Part shown: positions 56,498 through 64,000 of the stretch, one piece after another
Layout of the letters: the number at the start of each line of letters is the position of its first letter
Numbering within the stretch: the stretch's first letter is position 1
Source of the DNA: Oscillospiraceae bacterium
GTDB taxonomy: Bacteria > Bacillota > Clostridia > UBA1381 > UBA9506
NCBI GenBank assembly: GCA_015068855.1
Contig: SVJS01000002.1
Coordinates: 62,001-126,000, forward strand
DNA length: 64,000 nt
Direction: 5' to 3'
Made by a program: the position numbers and the translations under genes
The notes under the pieces: model-generated
Database searches by the model: none
What the model was told of the DNA's origin: nothing
What the model saw: the letters and a program-made list of their open reading frames with translations, nothing else

Positions 56498-57019
56498 ATG
56501 GCTGAAGAAGCAAAATGGTATGTCATTCATACCTTTTCCGGTTATGAAAAGAAAGTACAGGCTAACATAGAAAAGTCAGTCGAAAACCGCAATTTGCAGG
56601 ATTTGATTGTCGATATTAAAGTGCCGATGGAAGAAGTTGTGGAAAACAAGGGAAACGAACAGAAGGTTGTTTTACGCAAGGTTTTTCCCGGTTACGTTAT
56701 GGTTAAAATGATTATGACGGATGAAAGCTGGTATGTAATCCGCAATACCCGCGGTGTTACCAGTTTTGTTGGCCCCGGCTCCAAACCCGTTCCTTTAACA
56801 GAGGAAGAGGTGCACAGCATGGGCATTGAACGCAAGGTTGTTTCTATTAAGTTCGAGCTTGGTTCGAGTGTTCGTGTTTGTGAAGGACCTTTGGCTGATT
56901 TCGTCGGGACTGTTGATGAAATTAATATGGAAAAACAGTCCGTGCGTGTGATTGTTTCCATGTTTGGCAGAGAAACTCCTGTTGAACTGGACTTTTCGCA
57001 GGTTGAAGTTTTAGAGTAA
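56498..57019 (+). CDS. nusG: transcription termination/antitermination protein NusG
   Basis: 173 residues. NGN domain from EAKWYVIHTFSGYEKKVQANIEKSVENR, through VFPGYVMVKMIM and the GVTSFVGPGSKPVPL loop; then a C-terminal KOW domain (SVRVCEGPLADFVGTVDEINMEKQSVRVIVSMFGRETPVELDFSQVEVL). The only good ribosome binding site (aaggagg) is 30 bases upstream, beyond normal spacing; a small hairpin lies between. An in-frame TAA just upstream fixes the start at 56498. Confidence 0.96.
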   Translation: MAEEAKWYVIHTFSGYEKKVQANIEKSVENRNLQDLIVDIKVPMEEVVENKGNEQKVVLRKVFPGYVMVKMIMTDESWYVIRNTRGVTSFVGPGSKPVPLTEEEVHSMGIERKVVSIKFELGSSVRVCEGPLADFVGTVDEINMEKQSVRVIVSMFGRETPVELDFSQVEVLE

Positions 57020-57121
57020 ATAATGCCGTTTGGCTTTATTTTCGTAGTTTTATAACTACGGGGTGGGAGAACCTTAGCGTTCGCCATTACCACATCTTTT
57101 TAATGAGGAGGAACTATTACA

Positions 57122-57547
57122 ATGGCTCAAAAAATCACAGGTTACATTAAGCTGCAGATTCCGGCCGGTAAAGCAACCCCGGCTCCGCCAGTAGGCCCGG
57201 CTCTGGGTCAGCATGGTGTTAACATCGTGCAGTTCACCAAGGAATTCAACGAAAAGACTGCAAAGGATGCCGGTTTGATTATCCCGGTTGTCATCACTGT
57301 TTATGCAGACAGATCTTTTTCGTTCATCACCAAGACTCCGCCGGCGGCTGTGCTCTTGAAGAAAGCTGCTAAAATCGAAAGCGGCTCCGGTGTTCCCAAC
57401 AAGACTAAGGTTGCAACTGTTTCTAAAGACGTTGTTCGTCAGATTGCTGAGCAGAAAATGCCCGACTTAAACGCAGCAAGCGTTGAAGCCGCTATGAGCA
57501 TGATTGCAGGTACAGCCAGAAGCATGGGAATTGTTGTAGAGGACTAA
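57122..57547 (+). CDS. rplK: 50S ribosomal protein L11
   Basis: 141 residues, usual length. [37 protein letters not shown] is the conserved N-terminal proline-rich region and [13 protein letters not shown] the rRNA-binding link. Part of the GTPase-associated centre. The 102-base gap from nusG holds a 7 bp hairpin CGTAGTT/AACTACG (57043-57060). gaggagg precedes the start by ten bases. Confidence 0.98.
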   Translation: MAQKITGYIKLQIPAGKATPAPPVGPALGQHGVNIVQFTKEFNEKTAKDAGLIIPVVITVYADRSFSFITKTPPAAVLLKKAAKIESGSGVPNKTKVATVSKDVVRQIAEQKMPDLNAASVEAAMSMIAGTARSMGIVVED

Positions 57548-57609
57548 TTTCGATTGAATGAGTGGGAGAGCGAAAGCTTGCAAGACCACAAAAGGAGGAA
57601 GAAAACAAA

Positions 57610-58305
57610 ATGTTCAGAGGCAAAAAGTACAAAGAAAGTGCAAAGTTAGTTGATAAGACTACTTTATATGAACCCAGCCAGGCAATTGAGCTGGTAACCA
57701 AAACTGCAAAGGCTAAGTTTGATGAAACCGTTGAGGTTCACGTTAAACTGGGTGTCGATTCAAGACACGCTGACCAGCAGGTTCGTGGCGCCATCGTGTT
57801 ACCCCATGGTACCGGTAAGGTTGCCCGCGTTTTGGTATTTGCAAAAGGCGATAAGCTGACCGAAGCTGAAAATGCAGGAGCAGATTTCTTCGGCGGCGAG
57901 GAATTAATCCCCAGAATTCAGAACGACAACTGGTTTGATTACGATGTTGTTGTTGCAACTCCCGATATGATGGGTGTTGTTGGTCGTTTGGGTAAAGTGT
58001 TAGGTCCTAAGGGCTTGATGCCCAGCCCGAAAGCCGGTACTGTTACCATGGATGTTGCTAAGGCTGTAGCTGAAATCAAATCCGGTAAGATTGAGTATCG
58101 TCTGGACAAGACTAACATTATCCACTGCCCCATCGGTAAGGTTTCCTTTGGTCCTGAAAAGCTGCAGGAGAACTACAAGGCTCTTCTGGAAGCTATCGTT
58201 AAGGCTAAGCCGGCTGCTGCAAAAGGTCAGTACATTAAGAGCTGTGCAGTTGCATCTACCATGGGCCCCGGTGTTAAAATTTCACCGGCAAAAGTTTTAG
58301 ACTAA
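57610..58305 (+). CDS. rplA: 50S ribosomal protein L1
   Basis: 231 residues. [67 protein letters not shown] is the L1 N-terminal signature, and [15 protein letters not shown] lies in the second domain. Start at 57610 after aaggagg (eleven bases); the in-frame ATG at 57562 would add 16 unlike residues. Ends just before the rplJL promoter. Confidence 0.98.
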   Translation: MFRGKKYKESAKLVDKTTLYEPSQAIELVTKTAKAKFDETVEVHVKLGVDSRHADQQVRGAIVLPHGTGKVARVLVFAKGDKLTEAENAGADFFGGEELIPRIQNDNWFDYDVVVATPDMMGVVGRLGKVLGPKGLMPSPKAGTVTMDVAKAVAEIKSGKIEYRLDKTNIIHCPIGKVSFGPEKLQENYKALLEAIVKAKPAAAKGQYIKSCAVASTMGPGVKISPAKVLD

Positions 58306-58311
58306 TTTTAC

Positions 58312-58340
58312 TTGACAAGTGTGGCATTTTATGTTATACT
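58312..58340 (+). promoter_or_regulatory. sigma-A-type promoter of rplJ-rplL
   Basis: Perfect TTGACA (58312-58317), 17 bp, TATACT (58335-58340), right after the rplA stop. Confidence 0.85.
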
Positions 58341-58360
58341 GACAAAAGTGAATAATTTTT

Positions 58361-58433
58361 CCGTAGACAGCAGGTTTCCTGTTTTAGGAACTAACGCGTA
58401 AGCGCCGGCCGAGGAGAGCATTTTGAGTGACTT
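58361..58433 (+). ncRNA. ribosomal protein L10 leader
   Basis: The segment starts ccgtagacagcagg, continues with tttcctgttttagg, ctaacgcg and ends ccggccgaggagag, the known layout of the Firmicutes L10 leader, which binds L10(L12)4 and controls the rplJL operon. It sits between the promoter and an attenuator hairpin. Confidence 0.88.
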
Positions 58434-58475
58434 AAAAGGCTTTTCTCCGTTTGCGGGAAAAGCCTTTATATTTTT
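58434..58475 (+). terminator. L10-leader attenuator
   Basis: Stem AAAGGCTTTTC with GAAAAGCCTTT plus inner pairs, then a T run (58467-58475), 47 bases before rplJ. Termination here is expected when the leader binds L10. Confidence 0.85.
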
Positions 58476-58521
58476 CCATTCTGTTTGGAACGGGAAAGCA
58501 ATGATAAGTGAGGTGAAAAGA

Positions 58522-59031
58522 ATGCCCAGTGAGAAAGTTTTGAAGGAAAAACAAGATATCGTTGCTGCTCTGGCTGAGAAAATGAAAAATGCATCAGCAG
58601 GTGTATTCGTTTCTTACAGCGGTTTGACCGTTGAAAAGGATACGGAACTGCGTAACGCTCTGCGTGCTGCCGGCGTTGAATACAGCGTTGTTAAAAACAC
58701 TCTGACTCGTCGTGCTGCTGAACAGATTGGTTACACTGAGTTTGACGAAATCTTAAATGGTACCACAGCTTTGGCAACACATGCTGATGATGTTGTTGCA
58801 CCTGCAAAGGTTCTGTGTGACTTTATCGCCAAGTATAAAGAGGCTTCCGGTTTAACCGTTAAGGCCGGCTTTATGGATGGCAAAGCTTGCAGCGTTGCTG
58901 AAATTGACGCTTTGGCAAAGATCCCCTCAAAGGATACTTTGTATGCTATGTTGGCAGGTGGCTTGAATGCTACTATTGCTGGCCTGGCTCGCGCAATTCA
59001 GGCAGTTGCAGATCAGCAGGAAACTGCGTAA
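58522..59031 (+). CDS. rplJ: 50S ribosomal protein L10
   Basis: 169 residues. PSEKVLKEKQDIVAALAEKMKNASAGVFVSYSGLTVEKDTELRNALRAAGVEYSVVKNTLTRRA is the RNA-binding domain; the C-terminal helix (YAMLAGGLNATIAGLARAIQAVADQQ) binds L7/L12 dimers. A longer in-frame ORF to 58423 reads through the leader and attenuator and is rejected; gaggtg precedes 58522. Confidence 0.98.
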   Translation: MPSEKVLKEKQDIVAALAEKMKNASAGVFVSYSGLTVEKDTELRNALRAAGVEYSVVKNTLTRRAAEQIGYTEFDEILNGTTALATHADDVVAPAKVLCDFIAKYKEASGLTVKAGFMDGKACSVAEIDALAKIPSKDTLYAMLAGGLNATIAGLARAIQAVADQQETA

Positions 59032-59075
59032 ATTACTAATACAATAAAAAAATAACAATTTAGGAGGAAATTAAA

Positions 59076-59453
59076 ATGAGTGAGAAAATCGCTGCTATGA
59101 TTGAAGAAATCAAATCTTTAACTGTTTTAGAGTTATCCGAATTAGTAAAGGCAATCGAGGAAGAATTTGGCGTATCCGCTGCTGCTCCTGTTGCAGTTGT
59201 TGGTGCAGCTCCCGCCGGTGGCGCAGCTGCTGCTGAAGAAAAGGATTCCTTTGATGTTGAGCTGACTGATGCCGGCGCTGAAAAGATCAAGGTTATCAAG
59301 GTTGTTCGTGAAATCACCGGTCTGGGCCTGAAAGAAGCTAAGGACGCTGTTGACGGCGCTCCCAAGGTTCTGAAAGAAGGCATCGGCAAGGAAGACGCTG
59401 AAGCTATCAAGGCTAAGCTGGAAGAAGTTGGCGCAAAGGTTACCTTGAAGTAA
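59076..59453 (+). CDS. rplL: 50S ribosomal protein L7/L12
   Basis: 125 residues. N-terminal dimerisation helices ([31 protein letters not shown]), an Ala-rich hinge ([21 protein letters not shown]) and the C-terminal factor-binding domain ([33 protein letters not shown]). taggagg precedes it. Ends in a terminator; rpoB is not downstream. Confidence 0.98.
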   Translation: MSEKIAAMIEEIKSLTVLELSELVKAIEEEFGVSAAAPVAVVGAAPAGGAAAAEEKDSFDVELTDAGAEKIKVIKVVREITGLGLKEAKDAVDGAPKVLKEGIGKEDAEAIKAKLEEVGAKVTLK

Positions 59454-59469
59454 TTCACCTTACATGTCA

Positions 59470-59502
59470 AAAACGAAGCAACGAAAGTTGCTTCGTTTTT
59501 TT
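59470..59502 (+). terminator. terminator of rplJ-rplL
   Basis: Stem AACGAAGCAAC with GTTGCTTCGTT, GAAA tetraloop and a long T run. Confidence 0.93.
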
Positions 59503-59569
59503 GCTTCTAAAGAGGATGTTTTTGGGTGCGAACAGGTTGTCTTGGTATAACCTGCGTTATAGAGGGCGC

Positions 59570-59608
59570 AAAAAAAAGAGGGTATAGCAAACGCTATACC
59601 CTCTTTTT
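59570..59608 (-). terminator. bidirectional terminator, rplL side / NagB-like operon
   Basis: Stem AAAAAGAGGGTATAGC with GCTATACCCTCTTTTT around aaac, nine bases after the NagB-like stop on the minus strand. Confidence 0.93.
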
Positions 59609-59617
59609 GTATAAGAA

Positions 59618-60568
59618 TTAGTTACATTCAGCTTCTAAGGGACCAGCCAGTTCTTCTAAGAAGAAGAGTTTACCGGGCAGAGTCGGGATGTAGCTGGAGG
59701 TGATCCACGGAGTGGGACCATAACGCAGGGTCATCCACAGGCTCATGCCTTGCCACTGCATGCCACGGGACAGAGCACCGTCGCAACCGCCGATGATTTT
59801 ATCAGCCTGCATGAAGATGCCGGGGCCAATGGTGTTAGCACGGCAAGGAACCAGGCTTGTTCTTGATTTGAAGCTGGTCAGAGCGTTCTGCTCGATGGTT
59901 AACGGATGGAGCTTAGCGCCAATGCGATAGGGCTCTTTGATCCATTCTGCTTCGCTTGCATATTCAGCAGCAAACTGGGGTTCCCAGAATGCGATGTGGC
60001 ACATTCTGCCGATACCGAAGATTAAGACCATTTTAGCGCCTTCAGCCTTTAATTTAGCAATCTTTTCAGGATAGGTAGGCAGGTTTTCTTTGGTAGCAAA
60101 GTTTCTCTGGTCCTTGGGAACAGTTAAGTCGCCCAGGGGATTATAGAAAGCATGTTCCATAGCATAAGTAAAAGCTGCCGGATTATCAGAAGGCAGAGTG
60201 TTACCGTCTGCATCGCTCCATTCATCCATGTTGAAGCAATACAGGTGGTCACATTTAACATTCCATTCCTTTAAGAAGAAAACAATCCAACGATACATGC
60301 CCATGGGACCAACGGGAAGAATCATGATTAATTTTTCGCCGTTATCACGAGCATTTTTGATTGTCAGGGCAATTTCGTGACCCATCAGCATACCGAATTC
60401 CTCGGTGTTGTTACAGGAGATGGGCTGGAAATCCTTATTCCAGAAAGACTGACGGTCAAAAATTGATTCCGGTGCATTGGAGCAGCAGGCATCAATTTTT
60501 TCCATATCCCAACCTGCGGGATAGAAACCCTCTAAGTTTGAACCTTTGACTGTACTTGCAAAATCCAT
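59618..60568 (-). CDS. divergent glucosamine-6-phosphate isomerase/deaminase (NagB) family protein
   Basis: 316 residues, longer than NagB (about 266) with an extra N-terminal 40 or so. FNMDEW (112-117) keeps the proton-transfer Asp115 (NagB Asp72), and CHIAFWEP keeps His191 and Glu196. But the NagB loop VDGHIAFNEP is [10 protein letters not shown], so the catalytic Asp141 is Met189; and the phosphate loop LPTGGTP is LPVGPMG. The enzyme therefore may not act as a GlcN6P deaminase; an isomerase on a non-phosphorylated amino sugar is possible. gaggagg before the start. 39 bp after the PIG-L gene. Confidence 0.8.
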   Translation of the reverse strand: MDFASTVKGSNLEGFYPAGWDMEKIDACCSNAPESIFDRQSFWNKDFQPISCNNTEEFGMLMGHEIALTIKNARDNGEKLIMILPVGPMGMYRWIVFFLKEWNVKCDHLYCFNMDEWSDADGNTLPSDNPAAFTYAMEHAFYNPLGDLTVPKDQRNFATKENLPTYPEKIAKLKAEGAKMVLIFGIGRMCHIAFWEPQFAAEYASEAEWIKEPYRIGAKLHPLTIEQNALTSFKSRTSLVPCRANTIGPGIFMQADKIIGGCDGALSRGMQWQGMSLWMTLRYGPTPWITSSYIPTLPGKLFFLEELAGPLEAECN

Positions 60569-60607
60569 TTGTATAGTTCCTCCTCTATATATGTATTAAT
60601 ACTTTAT

Positions 60608-61309
60608 TTAGGGCAACATTCTCATCGGTTTAACCTTGGGCCATGCGTAAGCCTGAGTAAACGCCTCGGCGTAGTCTACGCCGCATTGGAGGCCACGGAA
60701 ACGGGCGCAAGTTTTGACGAATTCGGCAAAGTCGATATGGTCATGGTCGCGCATCCATTTCATCTGGCTTTCGTGACATTCCAGCATCTCTAATTTCAAG
60801 TCGATGGTGGAAGAAATGTCAACATATTCTGTGGGCATGAAATTAACACCGGCTAAGGTATCCATATAATACAGCGGTGTCAATTCGGCAATGCCGGGAA
60901 CGCTGGTTCCGTAATGGGGGACACTGGCGCAGAAGCTTGCATCAAAAACCAGCTTGCTGACAGCGGTGTGGTCAGGCATATAGTCGTTAGGGCTGTGTGT
61001 GATGATGACGTCGGGCTGTTCAGCACGGATGACATCCACAACACGGTCACGCTGTTCTTTATTGTCATACACAATGCAGTCGTTAATATCGCAGGTTACA
61101 ACCTTGATGCCGGCAAGACTACCGGCCTTTTTAGCTTCTTCACGACGCATGGCGCGGAGTTCATCAGGCATGATGATGGCATGACCTAAATTACCATTGG
61201 CAACATGGCACACGGTTACTTCATGGCCTTCTTTTACATATTTGGCCAGGGTTCCCGCGCAGGCTACTTCCACATCGTCGGGGTGGCAACCAAAGGCTAA
61301 AACTTTCAT
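60608..61309 (-). CDS. PIG-L family zinc deacetylase
   Basis: 233 residues of the LmbE/PIG-L fold. The metal motif HPDD (14-17, in GCHPDDVEVACAG), then HSPNDYMPDHTAVSKLVFDA with the third ligand His. Members remove N-acetyl groups from GlcNAc-containing compounds. Directly upstream of the NagB-like gene, so the two probably act in sequence on an N-acetylated amino sugar (inference). aggagg eight bases before the ATG. Confidence 0.92.
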   Translation of the reverse strand: MKVLAFGCHPDDVEVACAGTLAKYVKEGHEVTVCHVANGNLGHAIIMPDELRAMRREEAKKAGSLAGIKVVTCDINDCIVYDNKEQRDRVVDVIRAEQPDVIITHSPNDYMPDHTAVSKLVFDASFCASVPHYGTSVPGIAELTPLYYMDTLAGVNFMPTEYVDISSTIDLKLEMLECHESQMKWMRDHDHIDFAEFVKTCARFRGLQCGVDYAEAFTQAYAWPKVKPMRMLP

Positions 61310-61360
61310 TATGAATTCCTCCTAATGTTATACTAAATCGGCACAATTACCGTTTTATAC

Positions 61361-61777
61361 TTACTCCTCACAGGCCTGTAAAAAGGCTTCCAGTTGCTCC
61401 GCAGTATCAGCGACAAGAGCGGGGCAGTCTTTTGCAGTTTTGCTTTGGGCGGCCATTGCCAGCAGGTCACGGCACGCCATAGAGCCGTTTGCGGTTTGAA
61501 ATTGTTGTGCAAAAGCTTTGGCTTTTTGGTAAACGGCTGCTTTTTCAGCCGGTGACGGCGGCGTGGCGCTTTTGGCGGCAAGTCCGATGACCATGAAGGC
61601 ACCGGTCAGGGCCCCACAAGTGTCCCGCAGGCCGCTCATTCCGCTGCCAAACGGCAGGGAAAGCTGTGCAGCAGCTTCCGGAGAGAGACCCAGCTCATCA
61701 CAAAAGGCAAGGAGAACAGATTGGGCACAGTTATAACCCTGCTCGTGATAGTGGATGGCTTGTTCTCTTTTTGTCAT
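61361..61777 (-). CDS. C_GCAxxG_C_C family protein
   Basis: 138 residues. GYNCAQSVLLAFCDELGL, GSGMSGLRDTCGALTGAFMVIG, and the C-terminal MACRDLL and AKDCPALVADTAEQLEAFL carry the conserved cysteines for which the family is named; redox or metal binding is assumed, but no function is known. Its start is preceded by an excellent promoter, and the PIG-L gene begins 51 bases after its stop, so it probably heads that operon. Confidence 0.88.
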   Translation of the reverse strand: MTKREQAIHYHEQGYNCAQSVLLAFCDELGLSPEAAAQLSLPFGSGMSGLRDTCGALTGAFMVIGLAAKSATPPSPAEKAAVYQKAKAFAQQFQTANGSMACRDLLAMAAQSKTAKDCPALVADTAEQLEAFLQACEE

Positions 61778-61848
61778 GCTTTTTTTGCTCCTTTTTGCGC
61801 TGTGTGCTCCTCGTAGAGCAGATTTTGCGGTAGTTTTTACTACTTACC

Positions 61849-61877
61849 ATTATATAACTATTTTGAGGCTTTGTCAA
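61849..61877 (-). promoter_or_regulatory. sigma-A-type promoter of the C_GCAxxG / PIG-L / NagB-like operon
   Basis: Minus-strand perfect TTGACA (61877-61872), 17 bp, TATAAT (61854-61849). The gap 61778-61991 contains this and the thiT terminator, and nothing else seen. Confidence 0.88.
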
Positions 61878-61941
61878 TGCTTAGAATGGAGAAAAAAGGG
61901 GATTGTGGCTCCGGATAAACAGCAAAAAAATAGAGAAATAT

Positions 61942-61978
61942 AAAAAAAGTTCTGCCCTCTGCGGGGCAGAACTTTTTT
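61942..61978 (-). terminator. terminator of thiT
   Basis: Stem GTTCTGCCC with GGGCAGAAC, with A and T runs on the two sides, 14 bases after the thiT stop on the minus strand. Confidence 0.92.
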
Positions 61979-61991
61979 GCTTGTATATTGC

Positions 61992-62645
61992 TTATTCAGA
62001 CAGGGTGTGGCCATGGTCAAGGAGTCTTGCGGCGGTAAGCGCTTTATAGACAAGGGGGGTTATGATGGCCGTAATGATGATTTCAGGAATCATGTAGGTG
62101 CCGTTATAGAAAAAGGAATAGAGCAGGGACAGGCTAAAACCTGAGAAGGTTTCCATGATTTTGGCGCCAATGGCATAAAAACCCTCCTGCGTGAAGAACC
62201 ATTCAGCCCAGGCACCAAAGAAAATTGCACCGGACAGAACATGAACCAGGTAGCGGGCAAACAGGGCAAGAACGCTGCCTAAGCAGATAGCGACGCCGTC
62301 ATTTTTGATTTTATTTTTGAAAACACCACCGAGGCCCAGCACGGTGTAAGCCACAATGTAATCCAGCATGCAAACCAAAAGGGCATGGGAGAGAATCATC
62401 TGGCTGTCGCCGGGCAGGAAAAAGGCGGTAACGGTTTTTAAGCCCAACAGAAGCTGAATCAGGCTGAAAATAAAGGCGGAGAAGAAGCCCCAACGTGTGC
62501 CGTAGCAAAAGGCAAGGAGGATAATCGGCATCATGGAGGCAATGGTTATACCGCCACCAAAAGGAAGCTGAAACGGCTGAAAGATTGACAGGACAGAAGC
62601 GACAGCAATCAGCATGGATGAAATGACAAGTTTTTTGGTTTTCAT
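61992..62645 (-). CDS. thiT: energy-coupled thiamine transporter ThiT
   Basis: 217 residues, six helices. ISSMLIAVASVLSIFQPFQLPFGGGITIASMMPIILLAFCYGTRWGFFSAF is the family start, and HVLSGAIFFGAWAEWF and SLLYSFFYNGTYMIPE match the thiamine-binding loops of ThiT. The TPP riboswitch upstream confirms the substrate. The ATG at 62645 lies ten bases after gaggag; an upstream in-frame ATG at 62675 would cover the terminator region. EcfA/T are encoded elsewhere. Confidence 0.95.
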   Translation of the reverse strand: MKTKKLVISSMLIAVASVLSIFQPFQLPFGGGITIASMMPIILLAFCYGTRWGFFSAFIFSLIQLLLGLKTVTAFFLPGDSQMILSHALLVCMLDYIVAYTVLGLGGVFKNKIKNDGVAICLGSVLALFARYLVHVLSGAIFFGAWAEWFFTQEGFYAIGAKIMETFSGFSLSLLYSFFYNGTYMIPEIIITAIITPLVYKALTAARLLDHGHTLSE

Positions 62646-62671
62646 TATATGACATCTCCTCAGTAAGAATT

Positions 62672-62712
62672 CCAAATAAAAACGGAAACAGCCACATACA
62701 GACTATTTCCGT
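62672..62712 (-). terminator. expression-platform terminator of the TPP riboswitch
   Basis: On the minus strand ACGGAAA...TTTCCGT (62712-62706 with 62688-62682) is followed by TTTTTATTT, ending before the thiT ribosome binding site. Confidence 0.8.
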
Positions 62713-62732
62713 TACATTCTCATGATGAAATA

Positions 62733-62808
62733 TTCCCTACGTTGGCATTACCCAAATCAGGTTAAGGGTCGAAACAAAAGTTTCCTCTCAGCCTTACGGC
62801 TCCCCGAT
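62733..62808 (-). promoter_or_regulatory. TPP (THI-box) riboswitch
   Basis: Minus-strand sequence has the conserved segments GGGGAGCC...GGCTGAGAGGAAAC, GACCCTTAACCTGATTTGGG and TAATGCCAACGTAGGGA, the standard TPP aptamer order. Binding of thiamine pyrophosphate should promote the downstream terminator and stop thiT transcription. The gap 62646-62985 contains this riboswitch, its terminator, the promoter, and about 130 bases of A-rich DNA before the terminase. Confidence 0.96.
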
Positions 62809-62825
62809 ATTTATTTGTTACTCAA

Positions 62826-62854
62826 AGTGTAGCACACAAACCCTTGCTTGTCAA
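62826..62854 (-). promoter_or_regulatory. sigma-A-type promoter of thiT
   Basis: Minus-strand TTGACA (62854-62849), 17 bp, TACACT (62831-62826). Confidence 0.82.
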
Positions 62855-62985
62855 TCATTTTTTTACAAAAAAGAAAAAAAGTGATAGAAAATAGCAAAGA
62901 AAGTGAGGTTTGTCACTCATTTTGCAATTGGCATTTTGGGAAAAAATTGTGTGGTATTCTATGGATGCAACGGGAGGTGAAGCTT

Positions 62986-64000
62986 GTGCAGGAAACAGGA
63001 AAACAAATGGCGCGATATGTCAAGATGCTGCTTAGTCGACCGGCTGAAGATGCAGAGGGAGACGGGCTGAGCGCAGAGGCGGACAATGCCATGCTGATTG
63101 CGCAAGCCTTAGTCGATAAAGCAAAAAAGGGGGATTTGCAATCCATCAGGGAAGTGATGAACCTGTTAGACGTAGAGAGCGCCTCTTGCAAACAAGGCTT
63201 TGATATGCCGGCTAAGATGCTGACGGAAAAATACTTGCCTGTTTGGCGGGATATTAAGAAGGGCGGGCACACCGAATATGTTCTCTATGGTGGGCGAGGC
63301 AGCGCCAAATCAACTTTTATCAGCCTGGCAATTGTAGATATTCTGCTTTCTAAGCCTATGATTCATGCCGTGCTTTGCAGGCGTGTCAAGGATACGCTAA
63401 GAGACAGCGTGTATGCACAAATGAAATGGGCGATTGGAGAGCTTGGGTTATCAGACGCTTTTGAATGTCGGGTGAATCCCATGGAAATAATCTATAAACC
63501 AACAGGACAGAAAATTTATTTTCGGGGGGCGGATGACCCGGCGAAATTAAAATCAATTAAAGTCCCGTTTGGGTATATTGGTATTTTGTGGTTTGAGGAG
63601 CTTGACCAATTCTGCGGGGAGGAGGAAATCCGGAGCATTGAGCAATCGGTGATTCGTGGGGGCGATGAAGCTTTTATTTTCAAATCTTTTAATCCGCCCA
63701 GAACGGTGGGAAACTGGGCTAATCAGTTTGTTAAGGTGCCGAAGGAAACGAGGCTTTTGTGTCCGAGCAGTTATCTGGATGTGCCGCCGGAATGGTTGGG
63801 AAAAGTGTTTTTGGAAGAAGCGGAACACTTAAAGGCAATCAATCCCGCCGCTTACGAGCATGAATATATCGGCATTCCCAATGATGAGGGGGGTGCGGTT
63901 TTTGCGAATTTGACCCTGCGTACGATTACGGAGGAGGAAATTCAAAGAATGGACAGAATATACAACGGCATCGACTGGGGTTGGTATCCGGACCCGTTTC
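62986..64000 (+). CDS. phage terminase large subunit with an N-terminal extension (3'-truncated)
   Basis: An open frame of 338 codons runs off the right edge. GTG start after gggaggtg. Residues 1 to about 75 (MARYVKMLLSRPAED... DLQSIREVMNLLDVE) resemble small terminase-type C-terminal regions. From residue 90 it is a PBSX-type ATPase: PVWRDIKKGGHTEYVLYGGRGSAKSTF (Walker A), GYIGILWFEELDQF (Walker B), FKSFNPPRTVGNW and the start of the RNase H-like nuclease, YNGIDWGWYPDP (first metal Asp). Packages phage DNA. It marks the edge of a prophage or a remnant; no integrase is in the window. Confidence 0.87.
   Translation, partial: MQETGKQMARYVKMLLSRPAEDAEGDGLSAEADNAMLIAQALVDKAKKGDLQSIREVMNLLDVESASCKQGFDMPAKMLTEKYLPVWRDIKKGGHTEYVLYGGRGSAKSTFISLAIVDILLSKPMIHAVLCRRVKDTLRDSVYAQMKWAIGELGLSDAFECRVNPMEIIYKPTGQKIYFRGADDPAKLKSIKVPFGYIGILWFEELDQFCGEEEIRSIEQSVIRGGDEAFIFKSFNPPRTVGNWANQFVKVPKETRLLCPSSYLDVPPEWLGKVFLEEAEHLKAINPAAYEHEYIGIPNDEGGAVFANLTLRTITEEEIQRMDRIYNGIDWGWYPDPF

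Noticed and set aside
58423-58521. N-terminal extension of L10
   Set aside because: It is the L10 leader and attenuator read as protein; the real start has its own ribosome binding site.

Overview
The window is one continuous stretch of a Bacillota chromosome, most likely class Clostridia. This rests on the gene content: RNase Y, RbgA, a DUF881/small-basic-protein pair beside ftsZ, a YtrA-type GntR/ABC cassette, an L10 leader, an ECF thiamine importer under a TPP riboswitch, and many sigma-A-like promoters (TTGACA, 17 bp, TATAAT). MurE carries the DNPR signature of meso-diaminopimelate-adding enzymes. The uronate genes would suit a gut anaerobe, but no genus is claimed.

Layout. 1-5,045: end of a UPF0182 membrane protein, then rplS, lepB, rbgA, rnhB and yraN. 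5,064-6,008: an M19 dipeptidase. 6,079-11,302: a divergent uronate locus, with beta-glucuronidase and a GPH symporter on the minus strand and KDPG aldolase and KDG kinase on the plus strand. 11,408-17,389: purF-purM-purN-purH-purD. 17,462-24,455: mutY faces minus-strand genes (uridine-kinase-like, ECF S component, MreB; then a QueG-like protein, recN, argR and nadK). 24,648-27,259: a stand-alone tRNA-Thr(GGU), paired chromate-transporter half-genes and hom.

27,350-42,402 is a minus-strand division and cell-wall cluster, mraZ to ftsZ, without murD, murC, murB or ftsA. It carries a recognisable MraZ operator and a compact folded element directly before the murA ribosome binding site. 42,829-45,857 is the GntR/ABC cassette. 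45,951-55,752 holds rny, cca, an EF-G paralogue, tgt, mgtE, a YugP-like peptidase and a GlmU N-terminal-domain protein. 55,980-59,453 is rpmG-secE-nusG-rplK-rplA-[L10 leader]-rplJ-rplL, ending in a terminator with no rpoB after it. 59,618-61,777 (minus) is an operon of a C_GCAxxG_C_C protein, a PIG-L deacetylase and a divergent NagB-like protein. 61,992-62,854 (minus) is thiT with its riboswitch. At 62,986 a phage-type terminase begins and runs off the end.

The strongest candidates for something undescribed are the mgtE leader (a 21-codon reading frame with a good ribosome binding site, overlapping mutually exclusive RNA pairings), the three-way-junction element before murA, and the NagB-like protein that has lost a catalytic aspartate and its sugar-phosphate loop. 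No CRISPR array, insertion sequence, rRNA or replication origin was seen.
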